Notes: a model not told the origin generated them from the sequence alone. A DNA stretch of 64,000 nucleotides from JACZYA01 sp965247455 (GCA_965247455.1 CBDFHE010000018.1:124001-188000), one strand, 5' to 3'; shown: positions 38,301-48,212, numbered from the stretch's first letter. Numbers and translations are program-made.

Positions 38301-39632
38301 TCAGCGCGCCAGCAGCAGCCGCAGGTCGCGCAGGTTGTTCTGCTGCGGCCCGGTCAGAATGGCGTCACCCAGAACCTTGAAGAAATGGAACGAGTCGCTG
38401 CGCCGGAAGTAATCGCCGGCATCGAGCCCTCTTTCTTGGGCGCGGTAGAGCGATTGGCCGTCGGCCACCGCCCCCGCCGCCGGACTATTGCCGTCAATCC
38501 CGTCGGTCCCGGCGCTCAGCACCGCCGCCTCCCGCCCGGCAATCTTCTCCGCGCAGTGCAGCACAAAAGCCTGATTGCGCCCGCCCTGCCCCTCACCCGT
38601 CACCCGGCTGAGAATCTCCCCGCCGGAAATCAAGCACACCGGCTGCCCCGGATTCTCTCGCTCCATCGCTTCGAGGTGACCGAACAAACAGTCCGCCGCT
38701 TTCGCCAACTCCCAATCGTCGCAGCACAGTTCGCACTCGGCCAGAAAGCCGTGCGCGCCCGCTGCCCGATGCGCCGCGTGCAGCACGTCATGGCTGCTCA
38801 ACAGCAGAAATGTCTGTGACCGCTTGAAAGCTTCCGCTCCCTCTTTGGGCGTCTCGCGCAGCGCTTTCTTCTCAAACAGCTCTCGAATCGCCGGCGGGAA
38901 CTCCGCCGCCAATTGGTAGCGCGCCGCCACCGCGTAGCAGGTCTCCACCGTGGTCGGGTCGGGCAGCGTCGGCCCGGAGGCAATCGTCGCCAGCTTCCCT
39001 TCCGGCACGTCCGAGAGCAGAAACGTCACCGTATGCGCCTTGCCGGCAGCCGCTCGCAGCCGCCCGCCCTTGATCACCGACAAATGCTTCCGAATGGCGT
39101 TGATCTCGTCAATGCTCGCGCCGCACTCCACCAGCACCCGGTTGAGCGCCTGCATGTCATCTAGCGTCAGGTTTTTCCCCAATGACTTTTCCACCAGCGC
39201 CGACCCGCCGCCGGAAATCAGGAAGAACACCAGCGTCTTCTCGTCCGCCTTCTGCAGCAGGCCGAGAATCGCCTCCGCCGCTGCCAGGCTTTGTTCGGTG
39301 GGAACCGGATGCCCGGCGTGGAAAGCTGCGAAGCCTTCCGGTATTGCGCGCGGCGGCACGTTCGACGCCACCACGCCCCGCTGCGGCTGATGCCTCTCTC
39401 CCAGCACCGTACACAACACCTCATAGGTTGCCCACGCCGCCTTGCCGAAGCTGACCACCCAAATCCGCTCGAACCGGGCGAGGTCAATACGCTCGCCGCC
39501 GAAATGCAGCACGCTGCCCCGCCGTTCCACTTTGCGGGCAAACGCCCGCACCACGTCCACCTCCGCCAGCGTCGCCAGGAAAATCTCCTGCGCCAACTCC
39601 TTCAGTGGCCGCGTCCGCGCTTCGGACAACAT
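38301..39632 (-). CDS. glycerate 2-kinase (GckA/MOFRL type)
   Basis: A 443-residue kinase of the class with an N-terminal DUF4147 domain and C-terminal MOFRL domain; it phosphorylates glycerate to 2-phosphoglycerate. Landmarks are SFGKAAWATYEVL near 49, FFLISGGGSALVEKSL near 135, ISGGEILSRVTGEGQGGRN near 350 and LSAGTDGIDGNSPAAGAVAD near 385. It lies 26 bases downstream of the hydroxyacid dehydrogenase gene, its likely supplier of glycerate. Together with glcDEF it makes a path from glycolate to glycolysis. Confidence 0.92.
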   Translation of the reverse strand: MLSEARTRPLKELAQEIFLATLAEVDVVRAFARKVERRGSVLHFGGERIDLARFERIWVVSFGKAAWATYEVLCTVLGERHQPQRGVVASNVPPRAIPEGFAAFHAGHPVPTEQSLAAAEAILGLLQKADEKTLVFFLISGGGSALVEKSLGKNLTLDDMQALNRVLVECGASIDEINAIRKHLSVIKGGRLRAAAGKAHTVTFLLSDVPEGKLATIASGPTLPDPTTVETCYAVAARYQLAAEFPPAIRELFEKKALRETPKEGAEAFKRSQTFLLLSSHDVLHAAHRAAGAHGFLAECELCCDDWELAKAADCLFGHLEAMERENPGQPVCLISGGEILSRVTGEGQGGRNQAFVLHCAEKIAGREAAVLSAGTDGIDGNSPAAGAVADGQSLYRAQERGLDAGDYFRRSDSFHFFKVLGDAILTGPQQNNLRDLRLLLAR

Positions 39633-39658
39633 TTAATTTTTTCTCCCGGTCATTCTCT

Positions 39659-40645
39659 TCACTGGTCGCGGGTCGCGTACACTTCGGGATTCACGAGGTT
39701 CGGCGGACGTTGCCCGCGCAGCACCACCACCACGTTCTCCGCCGCCAGCAGCGCCATGCGCGTGCGCGTCTCCACCGAGGCGCTGGCAATGTGCGGCGCC
39801 AACAACACATTTGGCAACTTCAGCAGCTTGGGGTGAATCTTGGGCTCCTGCTCAAACACATCCAGCGCCGCCCCGGCAATCTTTTTCCGTTCCAACGCTT
39901 CCACCAACGCCGCCTCGTCCACCACCGGCCCGCGGCTGGCGTTGATCAGATACGCCCTCGGCTTCATCAACTCGAACTCCGCCGCTCCCATCCAGTGCCG
40001 CGTCTCCGGCAGCAGCGGAACGTGCAAGCTCACAAAATCCGCCTCGCGCAGCAGCCGTTCCTTCTCCGCCCACTCCACGCCCAGTTCGCGCTCGACCTCG
40101 GCTGCCGCCCGCGCTGCGTCGCAGTAGAGCACCCGCATCCCGAATCCCCGCGCCCGTCGCGCCACCCGCTGCCCGATCCGCCCCAGCCCCACGATCCCGA
40201 GCGTCTTGCCGTGCACGTCGGTGCCGAGCAACTGCATCAGGTCCCAACCTTTCCACTGCCCGCTGCGCGCCAGTTGGTCGCCCTCCACCACCCGCCGGGC
40301 CACGCCCAGCAGCAGCGCCCAGGTGAAGTCGGCGGTGGTTTCGTCCAGTACACCGGGCGTGTTGGTCACCGCGATGCCTCGCGCGGTTGCAGCTTTGACA
40401 TCAATGTTGTCGAAACCCACCGCCACGTTCGCCACCACGCGCAAGTCCTTCCCCGCTCCCAAAACTTCTGCGTCCACGCGCTGCGTCAACTGGCACACTA
40501 GCACCTGCTTGCCGCGCACCCGTTCCATCAGCTCGGCTTTGCTCAGGGGACTGTCGCCCTCATGCACGTCCAGCTCGGCGTGCTTTCGCAGCACCGCCGT
40601 CGCTTCCTCCGGCAGCGCGCGTGTGATCAGAACTTTCGCCGGCAT
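39659..40645 (-). CDS. D-2-hydroxyacid dehydrogenase, glyoxylate/hydroxypyruvate reductase type
   Basis: A 328-residue NAD(P)-dependent dehydrogenase of the GyaR/GRHPR kind that reduces glyoxylate or hydroxypyruvate to glycolate or D-glycerate. The nucleotide-binding loop is GIVGLGRIGQRVARR (near 152). Catalytic residues lie in INASRGPVVDEAALV (Arg), DVFEQEP (Glu) and LLAPHIASAS (His). VANVAVGFDNIDV is also typical. It is co-directional with the glycerate kinase and divergent from glcDEF, sharing an 89-base promoter region. Confidence 0.92.
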   Translation of the reverse strand: MPAKVLITRALPEEATAVLRKHAELDVHEGDSPLSKAELMERVRGKQVLVCQLTQRVDAEVLGAGKDLRVVANVAVGFDNIDVKAATARGIAVTNTPGVLDETTADFTWALLLGVARRVVEGDQLARSGQWKGWDLMQLLGTDVHGKTLGIVGLGRIGQRVARRARGFGMRVLYCDAARAAAEVERELGVEWAEKERLLREADFVSLHVPLLPETRHWMGAAEFELMKPRAYLINASRGPVVDEAALVEALERKKIAGAALDVFEQEPKIHPKLLKLPNVLLAPHIASASVETRTRMALLAAENVVVVLRGQRPPNLVNPEVYATRDQ

Positions 40646-40734
40646 GGTGAACTCTCCTCGCCTCTGGCTTTGAGTCTAGCACACGGCAATGCGGCGTTCG
40701 CTCTGAGCGCGCATTTGCGTTACCATAACCCCGT

Positions 40735-42165
40735 ATGAAACACAGGAAGCTCGTTAAGGAACTCCAGAAAATCCTCGGCAGGGATGGTGTCCTCCACCGC
40801 CAGGAGGAGCTGCTGCTCTACGAATACGACGCCGGCCCCTACCGCACCCTGCCCGACGCAGTCGTCTTTCCGCGCAGCGCGCAAGACGTGGTGTGCATCG
40901 TCCGCCTCGCCAACCGGTTTGAAGTTCCGCTCATCGGTCGCGGCGCCGGCACCGGACTCTCCGGCGGCGCGCTCACCCCCGAGGGCGGCCTGCTGGTCGT
41001 CTTCAGCCGCATGAAGCGCATCCTGGAAATCGACCTGCCCAACCGGCGCGCCGTGGTCGAGCCCGGCGTGGTCAACCTTGACCTGACCCAGGCGGTCGCT
41101 CCCGACAGCTACCAGTTTGCGCCCGACCCTTCCAGCCAGAAGGCCTGCACCATCGGCGGCAACGTGGCCGAGAACGCCGGCGGGCCCCACACCCTGGCCT
41201 ACGGCGTCACCAGCAATCACATCCTCGGTCTGGAAGTTGTGCTGCCCAGCGGCGAGCTGATGCCAATCGGCGGCGGCGTGCCCGACCTACCCGGCTACGA
41301 CCTCACCGGCCTACTGGTCGGCTCCGAGGGCACGCTCGCCATCATCACCAAAGTCACCGTCCGCCTCACCCGCCTGCCCGAAGCGGTCAAAACTCTGCTG
41401 GCCGTTTTCGACACCGTGGACGACGCCACCGAAACCGTCGCCGAGCTCACCGCCCGCGGCATCACCCCGGCGGCCTGCGAAATGCTCGACCGCTTCTGCC
41501 TCCAGGCGGTCGAAGCCGCCACCCACGCCGGCTACCCGCTCGACGCCGCCGCCGTGCTCCTGATTGAACTCGAAGGTCTGCGCGAAGCCGTCGAGGCGCA
41601 GGCCGACCAAGTCGAAGGGCTCTGCCGCGCCCACCGCGTGCGCGAAGTCCGCCGCGCGCGCTCCGAGGCCGAGCGCGAAAAGCTCTGGCAGGGACGCAAG
41701 AACGCCTTCGGCGCCATGGGCCGCCTCTCGCCCAACTACTACACCCAGGACGGCGTCATCCCGCGCACCAAGCTGCCGCAAACGCTGCGCGCGGTGAACG
41801 AAATTGCCGCCCGCCACGGCCTCCAAGTCGGCAACGTCTTCCACGCCGGCGACGGCAATCTCCACCCCGCCATCCTCTTCGACGCCCGCGACCCGCAGCA
41901 GTTCGCCCGCGTCGTCGCCGCCTCCGACGAGATGATGAAGCTCTGCGTGGAAATGGGCGGCTCCATCACCGGCGAACATGGCGTCGGCCTGGAAAAACGC
42001 AACCTGATGCCGCTGCTCTTCTCCGATGACGACCTCGACGCCATGAACAAAGTCAAAAACGTTTTCAACCCAGCCGGGCGCCTCAACCCCGGCAAGCTGT
42101 TCCCGCTTACAAAATCCTGCGGCGAGCTCCGTATGCAGCCCCTCCCGCAAAAAGCGGCACTGTAG
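40735..42165 (+). CDS. glcD: glycolate oxidase FAD-linked subunit GlcD
   Basis: The 476-residue flavoprotein oxidises glycolate to glyoxylate with GlcE and GlcF. FAD-binding motifs are PLIGRGAGTGLSGGA near 63 and SQKACTIGGNVAENAGGPHT near 132; the C-terminal domain has GNVFHAGDGNLHPAILF near 365 and GEHGVGLEKRNL near 412. The same fold serves D-lactate and other 2-hydroxyacids, but the three-gene set with glyoxylate-handling enzymes next door supports glycolate. TACCAT at 40721-40726 lies eight bases from the ATG; there is no ribosome site, so the mRNA may be leaderless. Confidence 0.93.
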   Translation: MKHRKLVKELQKILGRDGVLHRQEELLLYEYDAGPYRTLPDAVVFPRSAQDVVCIVRLANRFEVPLIGRGAGTGLSGGALTPEGGLLVVFSRMKRILEIDLPNRRAVVEPGVVNLDLTQAVAPDSYQFAPDPSSQKACTIGGNVAENAGGPHTLAYGVTSNHILGLEVVLPSGELMPIGGGVPDLPGYDLTGLLVGSEGTLAIITKVTVRLTRLPEAVKTLLAVFDTVDDATETVAELTARGITPAACEMLDRFCLQAVEAATHAGYPLDAAAVLLIELEGLREAVEAQADQVEGLCRAHRVREVRRARSEAEREKLWQGRKNAFGAMGRLSPNYYTQDGVIPRTKLPQTLRAVNEIAARHGLQVGNVFHAGDGNLHPAILFDARDPQQFARVVAASDEMMKLCVEMGGSITGEHGVGLEKRNLMPLLFSDDDLDAMNKVKNVFNPAGRLNPGKLFPLTKSCGELRMQPLPQKAAL

Positions 42166-42174
42166 ATATGTTGG

Positions 42175-42430
42175 CGCCAACAATACCAACCCGGAAGAGG
42201 CGTGAAGTTCAACTCCGTATAGCGGCACCCGCCTCCTTCAGGCTTTTGGTAGCGGCGATGCCCGCAAGGGCATCGTCGGTTTTTGCTCTGCATCCTCCGC
42301 GCCTCTGCGGTTCATCTCAGTGTACAGTTCAGAAGAGGTGTGGAGTTTACCCGTACGGGCACCCGCCGACACAAAACAACCTAGTCCGGAAGAGGTGCCT
42401 GCCGCAGGCAGGCTCGGTACCCACAAGTAG
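42175..42430 (+). repeat. composite dispersed repeat cluster between glcD and glcE
   Basis: Three versions of the GGAAGAGG...GCACCCGC module (near 42191, 42331 and 42380), with a GGTAGCGGCGATGCCC hairpin module (about 42249-42272) and the CCGCGCCTCTGCGGTTCA module (about 42297-42315). The last copy is split at 42398-42412 by CCTGCCGCAGGCAGG, a 15-nt version of the palindrome found in the transposase. The insertion separates two genes that are normally close together. Confidence 0.55.
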
Positions 42431-42456
42431 GCGACCCATCACGCCATAAGACGCCA

Positions 42457-43815
42457 ATGCCCTCCGCAACCATCGACCTCGCCGCACTTGCAAACCTCTT
42501 CAGCAACGATCGCTTCTCTGCTGACTCCTCCACCTGCCAGCGCTGCCAAGTGGACGGTGCAGTCCCGGCAGCGGTGGTGGAACCCGCCGACACAAAGGAA
42601 CTGGCGGAAATTGTCGGCTGGGCGCGCGCGCAACGCGCCGCCCTGCTGCCCTTCACCAGCGGCGCTTATCTCCCCTTGGGCAATCCCCCGGCGGCGCTCG
42701 ACGTGGGCATCTCCCTCCGCCGCCTCAACCGCGTCCTGCACTACGACCCCGGCGACCTCACACTCTCGGTCGAGGCCGGCACGCCACTGAGCGACGTCCA
42801 AAAGCTGCTGGCCGAGCACAACCAGTTCCTGCCCGCCGACCCGCCCTTTGCCGAGCGCGCCGCCCTCGGCGGTCTGCTGGCCGCCAACGCCTCCGGCCCG
42901 CTGCGCTACGCCTACGGCACCTGGCGCGACTTCGTGGTCGGCCTGGGCTTCGTCACCGGCGAAGGCAGGCAAGTCAAGAGCGGCGGCCGGGTGGTGAAGA
43001 ACGTCGCCGGCTACGACCTGACCAAGCTCCTCATCGGCTCGCTCGGCTCGCTCGGCATCCTGACCGAAATCAACTTCAAAGTTTTCCCCCGTCCGCCCGA
43101 AACCGCTTCTTTCGTTGCTGCCTTCGACACCTTGGAGACGGCGCTGGACTACCGCACCCGTGTTGTCCACTCCGCGCTCGGACCCACAGCCATCGAACTG
43201 CTCGATGCCAATGCCGTCGGGCTGCTCAACGTGAAGCAGCTCTCCTCCTCGCACTGGTCGCTGCTGATTTCCTGTGGCGGCGTGCCGGCCGTCATCCAGC
43301 GCTTCCAAACCAACCTCGACCGGCTCGCCCAGGAGCTGGGCGCGGCCACCTTCACTGCACTCACCGGCACCGACGAACAGGCAACCTGGACGGCGGTGCG
43401 CAACCTGGTGGCGAGCGCACGCGCTCACAACCCCAACACCACCGTAATCAAATGCCCGCTGCCGCTGGCGCAGCTCGGACCCTTCATCGACAAGACGCGC
43501 GCCGTCGCCGACCGCTACCAACTCCCCACCGCCGTCGCCGCTCACGCCGGCACTGCCATTGCCTTCGTCTATTTGCTGCCCGCCACCAACACACCGGACG
43601 CCACCCAGCGCATGGCCCAGGCTGCCACCGAAACCATCCACGCCGGCAACAACCTGGGCGGGCGCGTCACGCTCCCCTGGTGCCCCACTGAAGTCAAACA
43701 CAACGTCAACGTTTGGAGCCCCGCGCGCGACGACTTCACCCTCATGCAAAAACTCAAAGCCCAATTCGACCCCGACCGCGTTCTCAATCCGGGTCGCTTC
43801 GTGGGAGGTCTCTAG
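42457..43815 (+). CDS. glcE: glycolate oxidase FAD-binding subunit GlcE
   Basis: A 452-residue FAD-binding protein with one PCMH-type domain: AALLPFTSGAYLPLG near 65, LSVEAGTPLSDVQKLL near 105 and ERAALGGLLAANASGPLRYA near 133. It is longer than typical GlcE (about 350 residues). The C-terminus ends in DPDRVLNPGRFVGGL like other FAD oxidases. No ribosome site is obvious. The next gene starts one base after its stop. Confidence 0.9.
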   Translation: MPSATIDLAALANLFSNDRFSADSSTCQRCQVDGAVPAAVVEPADTKELAEIVGWARAQRAALLPFTSGAYLPLGNPPAALDVGISLRRLNRVLHYDPGDLTLSVEAGTPLSDVQKLLAEHNQFLPADPPFAERAALGGLLAANASGPLRYAYGTWRDFVVGLGFVTGEGRQVKSGGRVVKNVAGYDLTKLLIGSLGSLGILTEINFKVFPRPPETASFVAAFDTLETALDYRTRVVHSALGPTAIELLDANAVGLLNVKQLSSSHWSLLISCGGVPAVIQRFQTNLDRLAQELGAATFTALTGTDEQATWTAVRNLVASARAHNPNTTVIKCPLPLAQLGPFIDKTRAVADRYQLPTAVAAHAGTAIAFVYLLPATNTPDATQRMAQAATETIHAGNNLGGRVTLPWCPTEVKHNVNVWSPARDDFTLMQKLKAQFDPDRVLNPGRFVGGL

Positions 43816-43816
43816 C

Positions 43817-45133
43817 GTGGCCACCGCAACCCAAGCGGCCAGACCTGAAACCCACCGCAGCGATGAGCGTCCCCGTTGGGAAGACTACTCCAAGTGCATC
43901 CACTGCGGCCTGTGCCTGAACGCCTGCCCCACCTACCGCCTGCTGGGGGTGGAGCCGGACTCGCCCCGCGGCCGCATCCACCAGATGATCCTGGTCGAAG
44001 AAGGCCGCCTGAAGCTGGCCGACTCCTTCGTCCGCCACATTGACCTCTGCCTCGACTGCCGCGCCTGTGAGACCGCCTGCCCCTCCGGCGTGCAATACGG
44101 CAAGCTGGTCGAAGCCGCCCGCGCACAGATCGAGCAGCACCACCGCCGCCCGCTGCTCTCACGGCTGCTACGCTCGCTCGGCCTGCGCCACCTGCTGCCC
44201 TACCCGCGCCGCCTCGCCTTGGTTGCCCGCCTGCTGCGCTTCTACCAGCGCTCCGGCGCGCAAACGCTCGTGCGGCGCTCCGGGCTGCTGCGCTGGCTCG
44301 GCAAGCTGGGCGCCGCCGAAAGACTCCTCCCTCCAATCGACGACCGTTTCTTCTTCTCCCGTCTCGGCCAAGTCTTCCCTGCCGAGGGTGAGCGCCGCGC
44401 CCGCGTCGCTTTCTTCGCTGGCTGCATGCAGCAGGTGGCTTTCACGCAGTTGAACCAGGCCACCATCCGCGTGCTGCAGAAGAACGGTTGCGACGTCATC
44501 GTCCCCGCCGGCCAAGTCTGCTGCGGAGCGCTCAACGTCCACGCCGGCGTGCGCGACGTGGCCCGGCAGCTGGCCCGGCAGAACCTCGACGCCTTTGCAA
44601 GCGATGATTTCGACGCCATCGTCACCAACACCGCCGGCTGTGGCTCTACCCTAAAGGAATACGATCAACTCTTCCCCGATGATGAAAAAGCAAAGCAAAA
44701 AGCGGAGCAGTTCCGGGACAAAATGCGCGACGTGACCGAATTTCTCGCCGCCCTCGGCCTGCGCCCGCCCGAAAACGAAGTCCGCCTGCGCGTCACCTGC
44801 CAGGACTCCTGCCATCTGCTGCACGGGCAGAAAGTCCGCCACGCTCCGCGCGAGCTGCTGCGCGCCATTCCAGGAATTGAATTGGTAGAAATGAAACTGG
44901 CCGACCACTGCTGCGGCAGCGCCGGCATTTACAACCTGCTGCATCCCGAAGTCGCCGGCGAATTGCTCCGAGAAAAAATGGAACATGCCCGCGCCACCGG
45001 CGCCCAGGCCATCGTCACTGCCAATCCCGGCTGCATCCTGCAACTGCGCGCCGGCGTGGAGCAGTTCGGCACCGGACAACAAGTCCTCCACGTGGTCGAA
45101 CTCCTCGACCGCGCCTACGGTAAGCAACAGTAG
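43817..45133 (+). CDS. glcF: glycolate oxidase iron-sulfur subunit GlcF
   Basis: GlcF takes electrons from GlcD/GlcE to the quinone pool. The 438-residue protein starts at GTG 43817, with GGAGG eight bases upstream inside the end of glcE. It has two 4Fe-4S motifs (CIHCGLCLNACP near 24 and CLDCRACETACPSG near 79) and two CCG domains, with QVCCGALNVHAG and, later, QDSCHLLHGQK plus DHCCGSAGIYNLLHPE. A Pro/Arg-rich linker lies at about 115-170. Confidence 0.93.
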   Translation: MATATQAARPETHRSDERPRWEDYSKCIHCGLCLNACPTYRLLGVEPDSPRGRIHQMILVEEGRLKLADSFVRHIDLCLDCRACETACPSGVQYGKLVEAARAQIEQHHRRPLLSRLLRSLGLRHLLPYPRRLALVARLLRFYQRSGAQTLVRRSGLLRWLGKLGAAERLLPPIDDRFFFSRLGQVFPAEGERRARVAFFAGCMQQVAFTQLNQATIRVLQKNGCDVIVPAGQVCCGALNVHAGVRDVARQLARQNLDAFASDDFDAIVTNTAGCGSTLKEYDQLFPDDEKAKQKAEQFRDKMRDVTEFLAALGLRPPENEVRLRVTCQDSCHLLHGQKVRHAPRELLRAIPGIELVEMKLADHCCGSAGIYNLLHPEVAGELLREKMEHARATGAQAIVTANPGCILQLRAGVEQFGTGQQVLHVVELLDRAYGKQQ

Positions 45134-45484
45134 GGCAGACACTCCTGCCTACCAAGGAAGTGTCTCCCCCAAAGATTGTGGTGGGGCAGACATTCCTGTC
45201 TGCCGAAACAGCTCTCTCCACAAAACAAAAAAGCTACTGAAGAAGATGAACCGCAGAGGACACAGAGAACGCAGAGAGCAGGATCAACAAAACCCGCAGA
45301 CGGAAATGCCCGCGCCACCAGGAGGGAGAAAAATCAGATTAGACACTCGTGAGGTCAAGCCGCGCGCTGCTAATCCCAGAACGGCGCGTTTTGCGATTGA
45401 CGGCGACTCCGGCCTCCGCTATAAAGCGCCTTTTAGTATTTCCACACTACGCAACTCAGCAGTTCCTGATAGGGAGGCGCGCTT
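45134..45484. repeat. intergenic repeats: GGCAGACA hairpins and CGCAGAG module
   Basis: GGCAGACA-TTCC-TGTCTGCC (45185-45204) is a perfect 8-bp hairpin; a degraded copy starts at 45135. An ACCGCAGAGGACACAGAGA stretch near 45250-45270 matches, in reverse, the module seen at 34.9, 38.1 and 42.3 kb. GGGAGGCGC before the next start is the only coding-related signal. Confidence 0.5.
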
Positions 45485-47174
45485 GTGAGGACTCGACTCA
45501 TTCTTCCCGGCGTTGCGTTAATTCTGCTCCTGGCTTTCTCTGCCGCGGCGCAGGAAATTCCCTCGCCCGAGAGTTTCCTCGGCCACAAGGTGGGCGAAGA
45601 CCGCTACCTCGCCCCCTACCTCAAGGTAGTCGAATACTTCCGCGCTCTCGGTGCCTCCTCCGCCCGCGTCACCGTGCAACTCGCCGGCAAGTCCACGCTC
45701 GGCAACGACATGCTGCTGGTCATCCTGACCTCCGAGACCAACCAGCAGCGCCTGGACCATTACCGCGACATCGCCCGGCGCCTGGCCAACCCCGGACGAC
45801 TTGACCGAAGAAGAAGCCCAGCGGCTCATCGCCGCAGGCAAGACTATCGTCCTGGTCACCTGCACCATTCACTCCACCGAGGTCGGCTCCACCCAGATGG
45901 CGATGGAGTTCGCCTACGACGTCGCCACCACCACCGACCCCAAGCTGCTCACCTGGCTCGACGACGTCATCATGGTCATCATCCCCTCCATCAACCCCGA
46001 CGGCCAAGTACTGGTGATCGACTGGTACAACCAACACCTCGGCACCACCTTCGAAGGCGGCCGCATGCCCTGGCTCTACCACCACTACGTCGGCCACGAC
46101 AACAACCGCGACTTCTACATGCTCACCCAGCAGGAAACCCAGGTGGTGAACGACGTTCTCTACCACCAGTGGTTCCCGCAGGTCTTTCTCGACGAGCACC
46201 AAATGGGCAGCACGGGCCCGCGCATGTTCGTCCCGCCGCAGACCGATCCGCTCAACCTCAAAGTGGATTCCATGATCTTCCGCCTGGCCGACCTGCTCGG
46301 CACCAACATGTCAATGCGGCTGGAGGAAGCCGGCAAGACCGGCGTCGGCCACGACATGATCTACGACAGCTACTGGCCCGGCGGCACCCGCAACACCGCC
46401 TGGTGGAAAAACGTCGTCGGCCTGCTCACCGAAGTCGCCAGCATGGACGAGGGCTGGACGCGCTGGCTGCTGGAGCGCTACGAATTCCCCTATACCAACC
46501 TGAGCAACGAGAAAATCAAAGACGGCTCCTTCAAAGAACAGCTTGACGTTCTGCTCTTTCCCGACGTCAGCAACTCCGTCATCAAGGACGGCATGCCCAG
46601 TGGGCCCGCGCGTCGCTTCTTTGCCCCCCTGCCCGCTGAATACGCAGGCGGCCTTGGCCGGGAGGGCGCAACGCACATCAAGGAGTGGGTCGAGCAAGGC
46701 GGCACCATCGTCGCCCTCGACTCCTCCGCCGACTACTTCATCGAACTCTTCAAGCTCCCCGTCACCAACGTGCTCGCCGGCGTCGGCAGAGATGCCTTCA
46801 GTTGTCCTGGCTCCATGCTTCGCCTCCAGGTGGACAACACCCACCCCATCGCCTACGGCATGCGCACCAGCGAAGCTGCCTACTTTGCCAGCTCGCCGGC
46901 CTTCCAGACGCGCGTCCCTGACGCGCGCTTCGACCGCCGCGTCGTCGCTACTTACCCCGAACACGAGGACCAAATCCTGGTCAGCGGCTACCTCAAAGGT
47001 GCCGAACTGCTTGAAAAGCGCTCTGCCGTGGTGGAATTCAAAGTCGGCCAGGGCCGCGTGGTGCTCATCGGCTTCCGCGCCCAGCACCGCGCTCAACCCC
47101 ACCGCACCTTCAAACTCCTGTTCAATTCCCTCTACCTGCCCGGCTTGAAGGAAGCGGAGTTGCAAACACATTAG
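45485..47174 (+). CDS. exported M14-family zinc carboxypeptidase, one frameshift
   Basis: A signal peptide (LILPGVALILLLAFSAAAQ) starts at GTG 45485 with GGGAGG upstream. At 45790-45793 a CCCC run shifts the frame; with one C fewer it reads RRLANPDDLTEEEAQRLIAA and continues to 47174, about 560 residues. The M14 zinc site is visible as VTCTIHSTEVGS (HxxE) and FLDEHQMGSTG (His). NPDGQ is also conserved. The C-terminal 200 residues resemble the class-I GATase-like domain often attached to these exported M14 enzymes. It is convergent with a foreign-looking endonuclease gene that ends 13 bases away. Confidence 0.85.
47131..47167 (+). repeat. direct repeat, left copy (3' end of the M14 gene)
   Basis: CTCTACCTGCCCGGCTTG followed by AAGGAAGCGGAGTTGCAAA encodes the last residues of the M14 protein (LYLPGLKEAELQ). 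It recurs 1.15 kb downstream at 48281-48317 with five mismatches in 37 bases. Confidence 0.65.
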
Positions 47175-47187
47175 GTACAAAGTGCGT

Positions 47188-48144
47188 TCAGGTAGTGGGG
47201 TCATGCATGGGGTTCTTATCGACCATCGCCGCGCTAATCTTCGTCTTGAGAAAGTCCCGAAGGTCTTTTTCTTGTTCGAGCAGTCTTACAAACTCCTCCA
47301 TGTTGCAGAGAACTACCACGGTTCTTTGAAGAGCCTCCTTGCAAGTGATTACGGCAGCCTCCGTATAGCCCGACGCTGAAATAAAGATGCCACGGGCGTG
47401 ACCTCGGCTGAAAACTCGCACCAAGTGCTGAGAAACTTCTCCCGTACCCAAAGGCTCACTGAACCATTTCATCTCTGTGAGGTATACATGACCATCGATT
47501 TCGACTACTCCATCAACCTGCTCTATGATGCTCTCACCTTTAGAGCCTTTCAAAGTAAACGCCTCTCGAATTGAAATTCCACTGGCTTCGAAAAAGCGGT
47601 TAAGAACTCCTTCCAATGCTTTCCCCCGCTTCCGAGGGTTTTGTTCTCTAAATAATAAAAATAAATCTCCCTTGATAACCGATAGCACTTCCTGCTTGTG
47701 CCGTAGCCTCTCTAATTTCTCTTGTTGCTCCGCCCGATGCTTTTTCCTTTCCTCTTCCCGTTCCAAATTCATGCGCGTAAACGAATCTTTGACGTCTACC
47801 ACTCGTCTGATTTCAGCAACCAAACCTTTTGCCTTCAACTGGTCTGATGGCCAACATGTGGAGAAATCCTCAAATTCAGTTACGCGCTTCAGAATCTCTC
47901 GTCGCTCCCGCAGAGTTGACTCTCCCTTTTCATTCAAACGGGTCAATACAGTGCGAACAATGTCAAACTTGGAGATGTTTTGTCGGTCTGTGGCTACTTG
48001 TCTGCTAAGGTCTTGAGTTAGGGTAGGAGCAACACCAGCACCCCTAAAGAAAAGTAATGTATCCTTTTTTGATCGAAAGAGCAGCGGGATCGTATCTATC
48101 AAAAGGCTTAATAGTTCGGGCGGATAGTGAAAGATGATGTTCAT
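47188..48144 (-). CDS. Mrr-like restriction endonuclease (PD-(D/E)XK)
   Basis: A 318-residue protein with an unrecognised N-terminal domain (about 1-120), a highly charged coiled coil (about 124-155) and a C-terminal nuclease domain. The PD-(D/E)XK site reads VDGVVEIDGHVYLTEMKW (Asp near 211, Glu near 224, Lys near 226), followed by GIFISASGYTEAAV, as in Mrr-type type IV restriction enzymes. The ATG at 48144 has AAGG six bases upstream. Its DNA is visibly AT-richer than its neighbours and it is flanked by copies of the M14 gene's end, so it was probably acquired. No methylase is nearby, consistent with a type IV-like defence enzyme. Confidence 0.85.
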   Translation of the reverse strand: MNIIFHYPPELLSLLIDTIPLLFRSKKDTLLFFRGAGVAPTLTQDLSRQVATDRQNISKFDIVRTVLTRLNEKGESTLRERREILKRVTEFEDFSTCWPSDQLKAKGLVAEIRRVVDVKDSFTRMNLEREEERKKHRAEQQEKLERLRHKQEVLSVIKGDLFLLFREQNPRKRGKALEGVLNRFFEASGISIREAFTLKGSKGESIIEQVDGVVEIDGHVYLTEMKWFSEPLGTGEVSQHLVRVFSRGHARGIFISASGYTEAAVITCKEALQRTVVVLCNMEEFVRLLEQEKDLRDFLKTKISAAMVDKNPMHDPTT

Positions 48145-48212
48145 CACACACCTTGAGGAACTTTTCTACGTCCCTATACCTACACCTCACCCGCTAGGAG
48201 GTGGCTCGTGGA

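Noticed and set aside
42439..43824. 461-codon open frame opposite glcE
   Set aside because: Same reason; Gly/Val/Glu-rich shadow without motifs.
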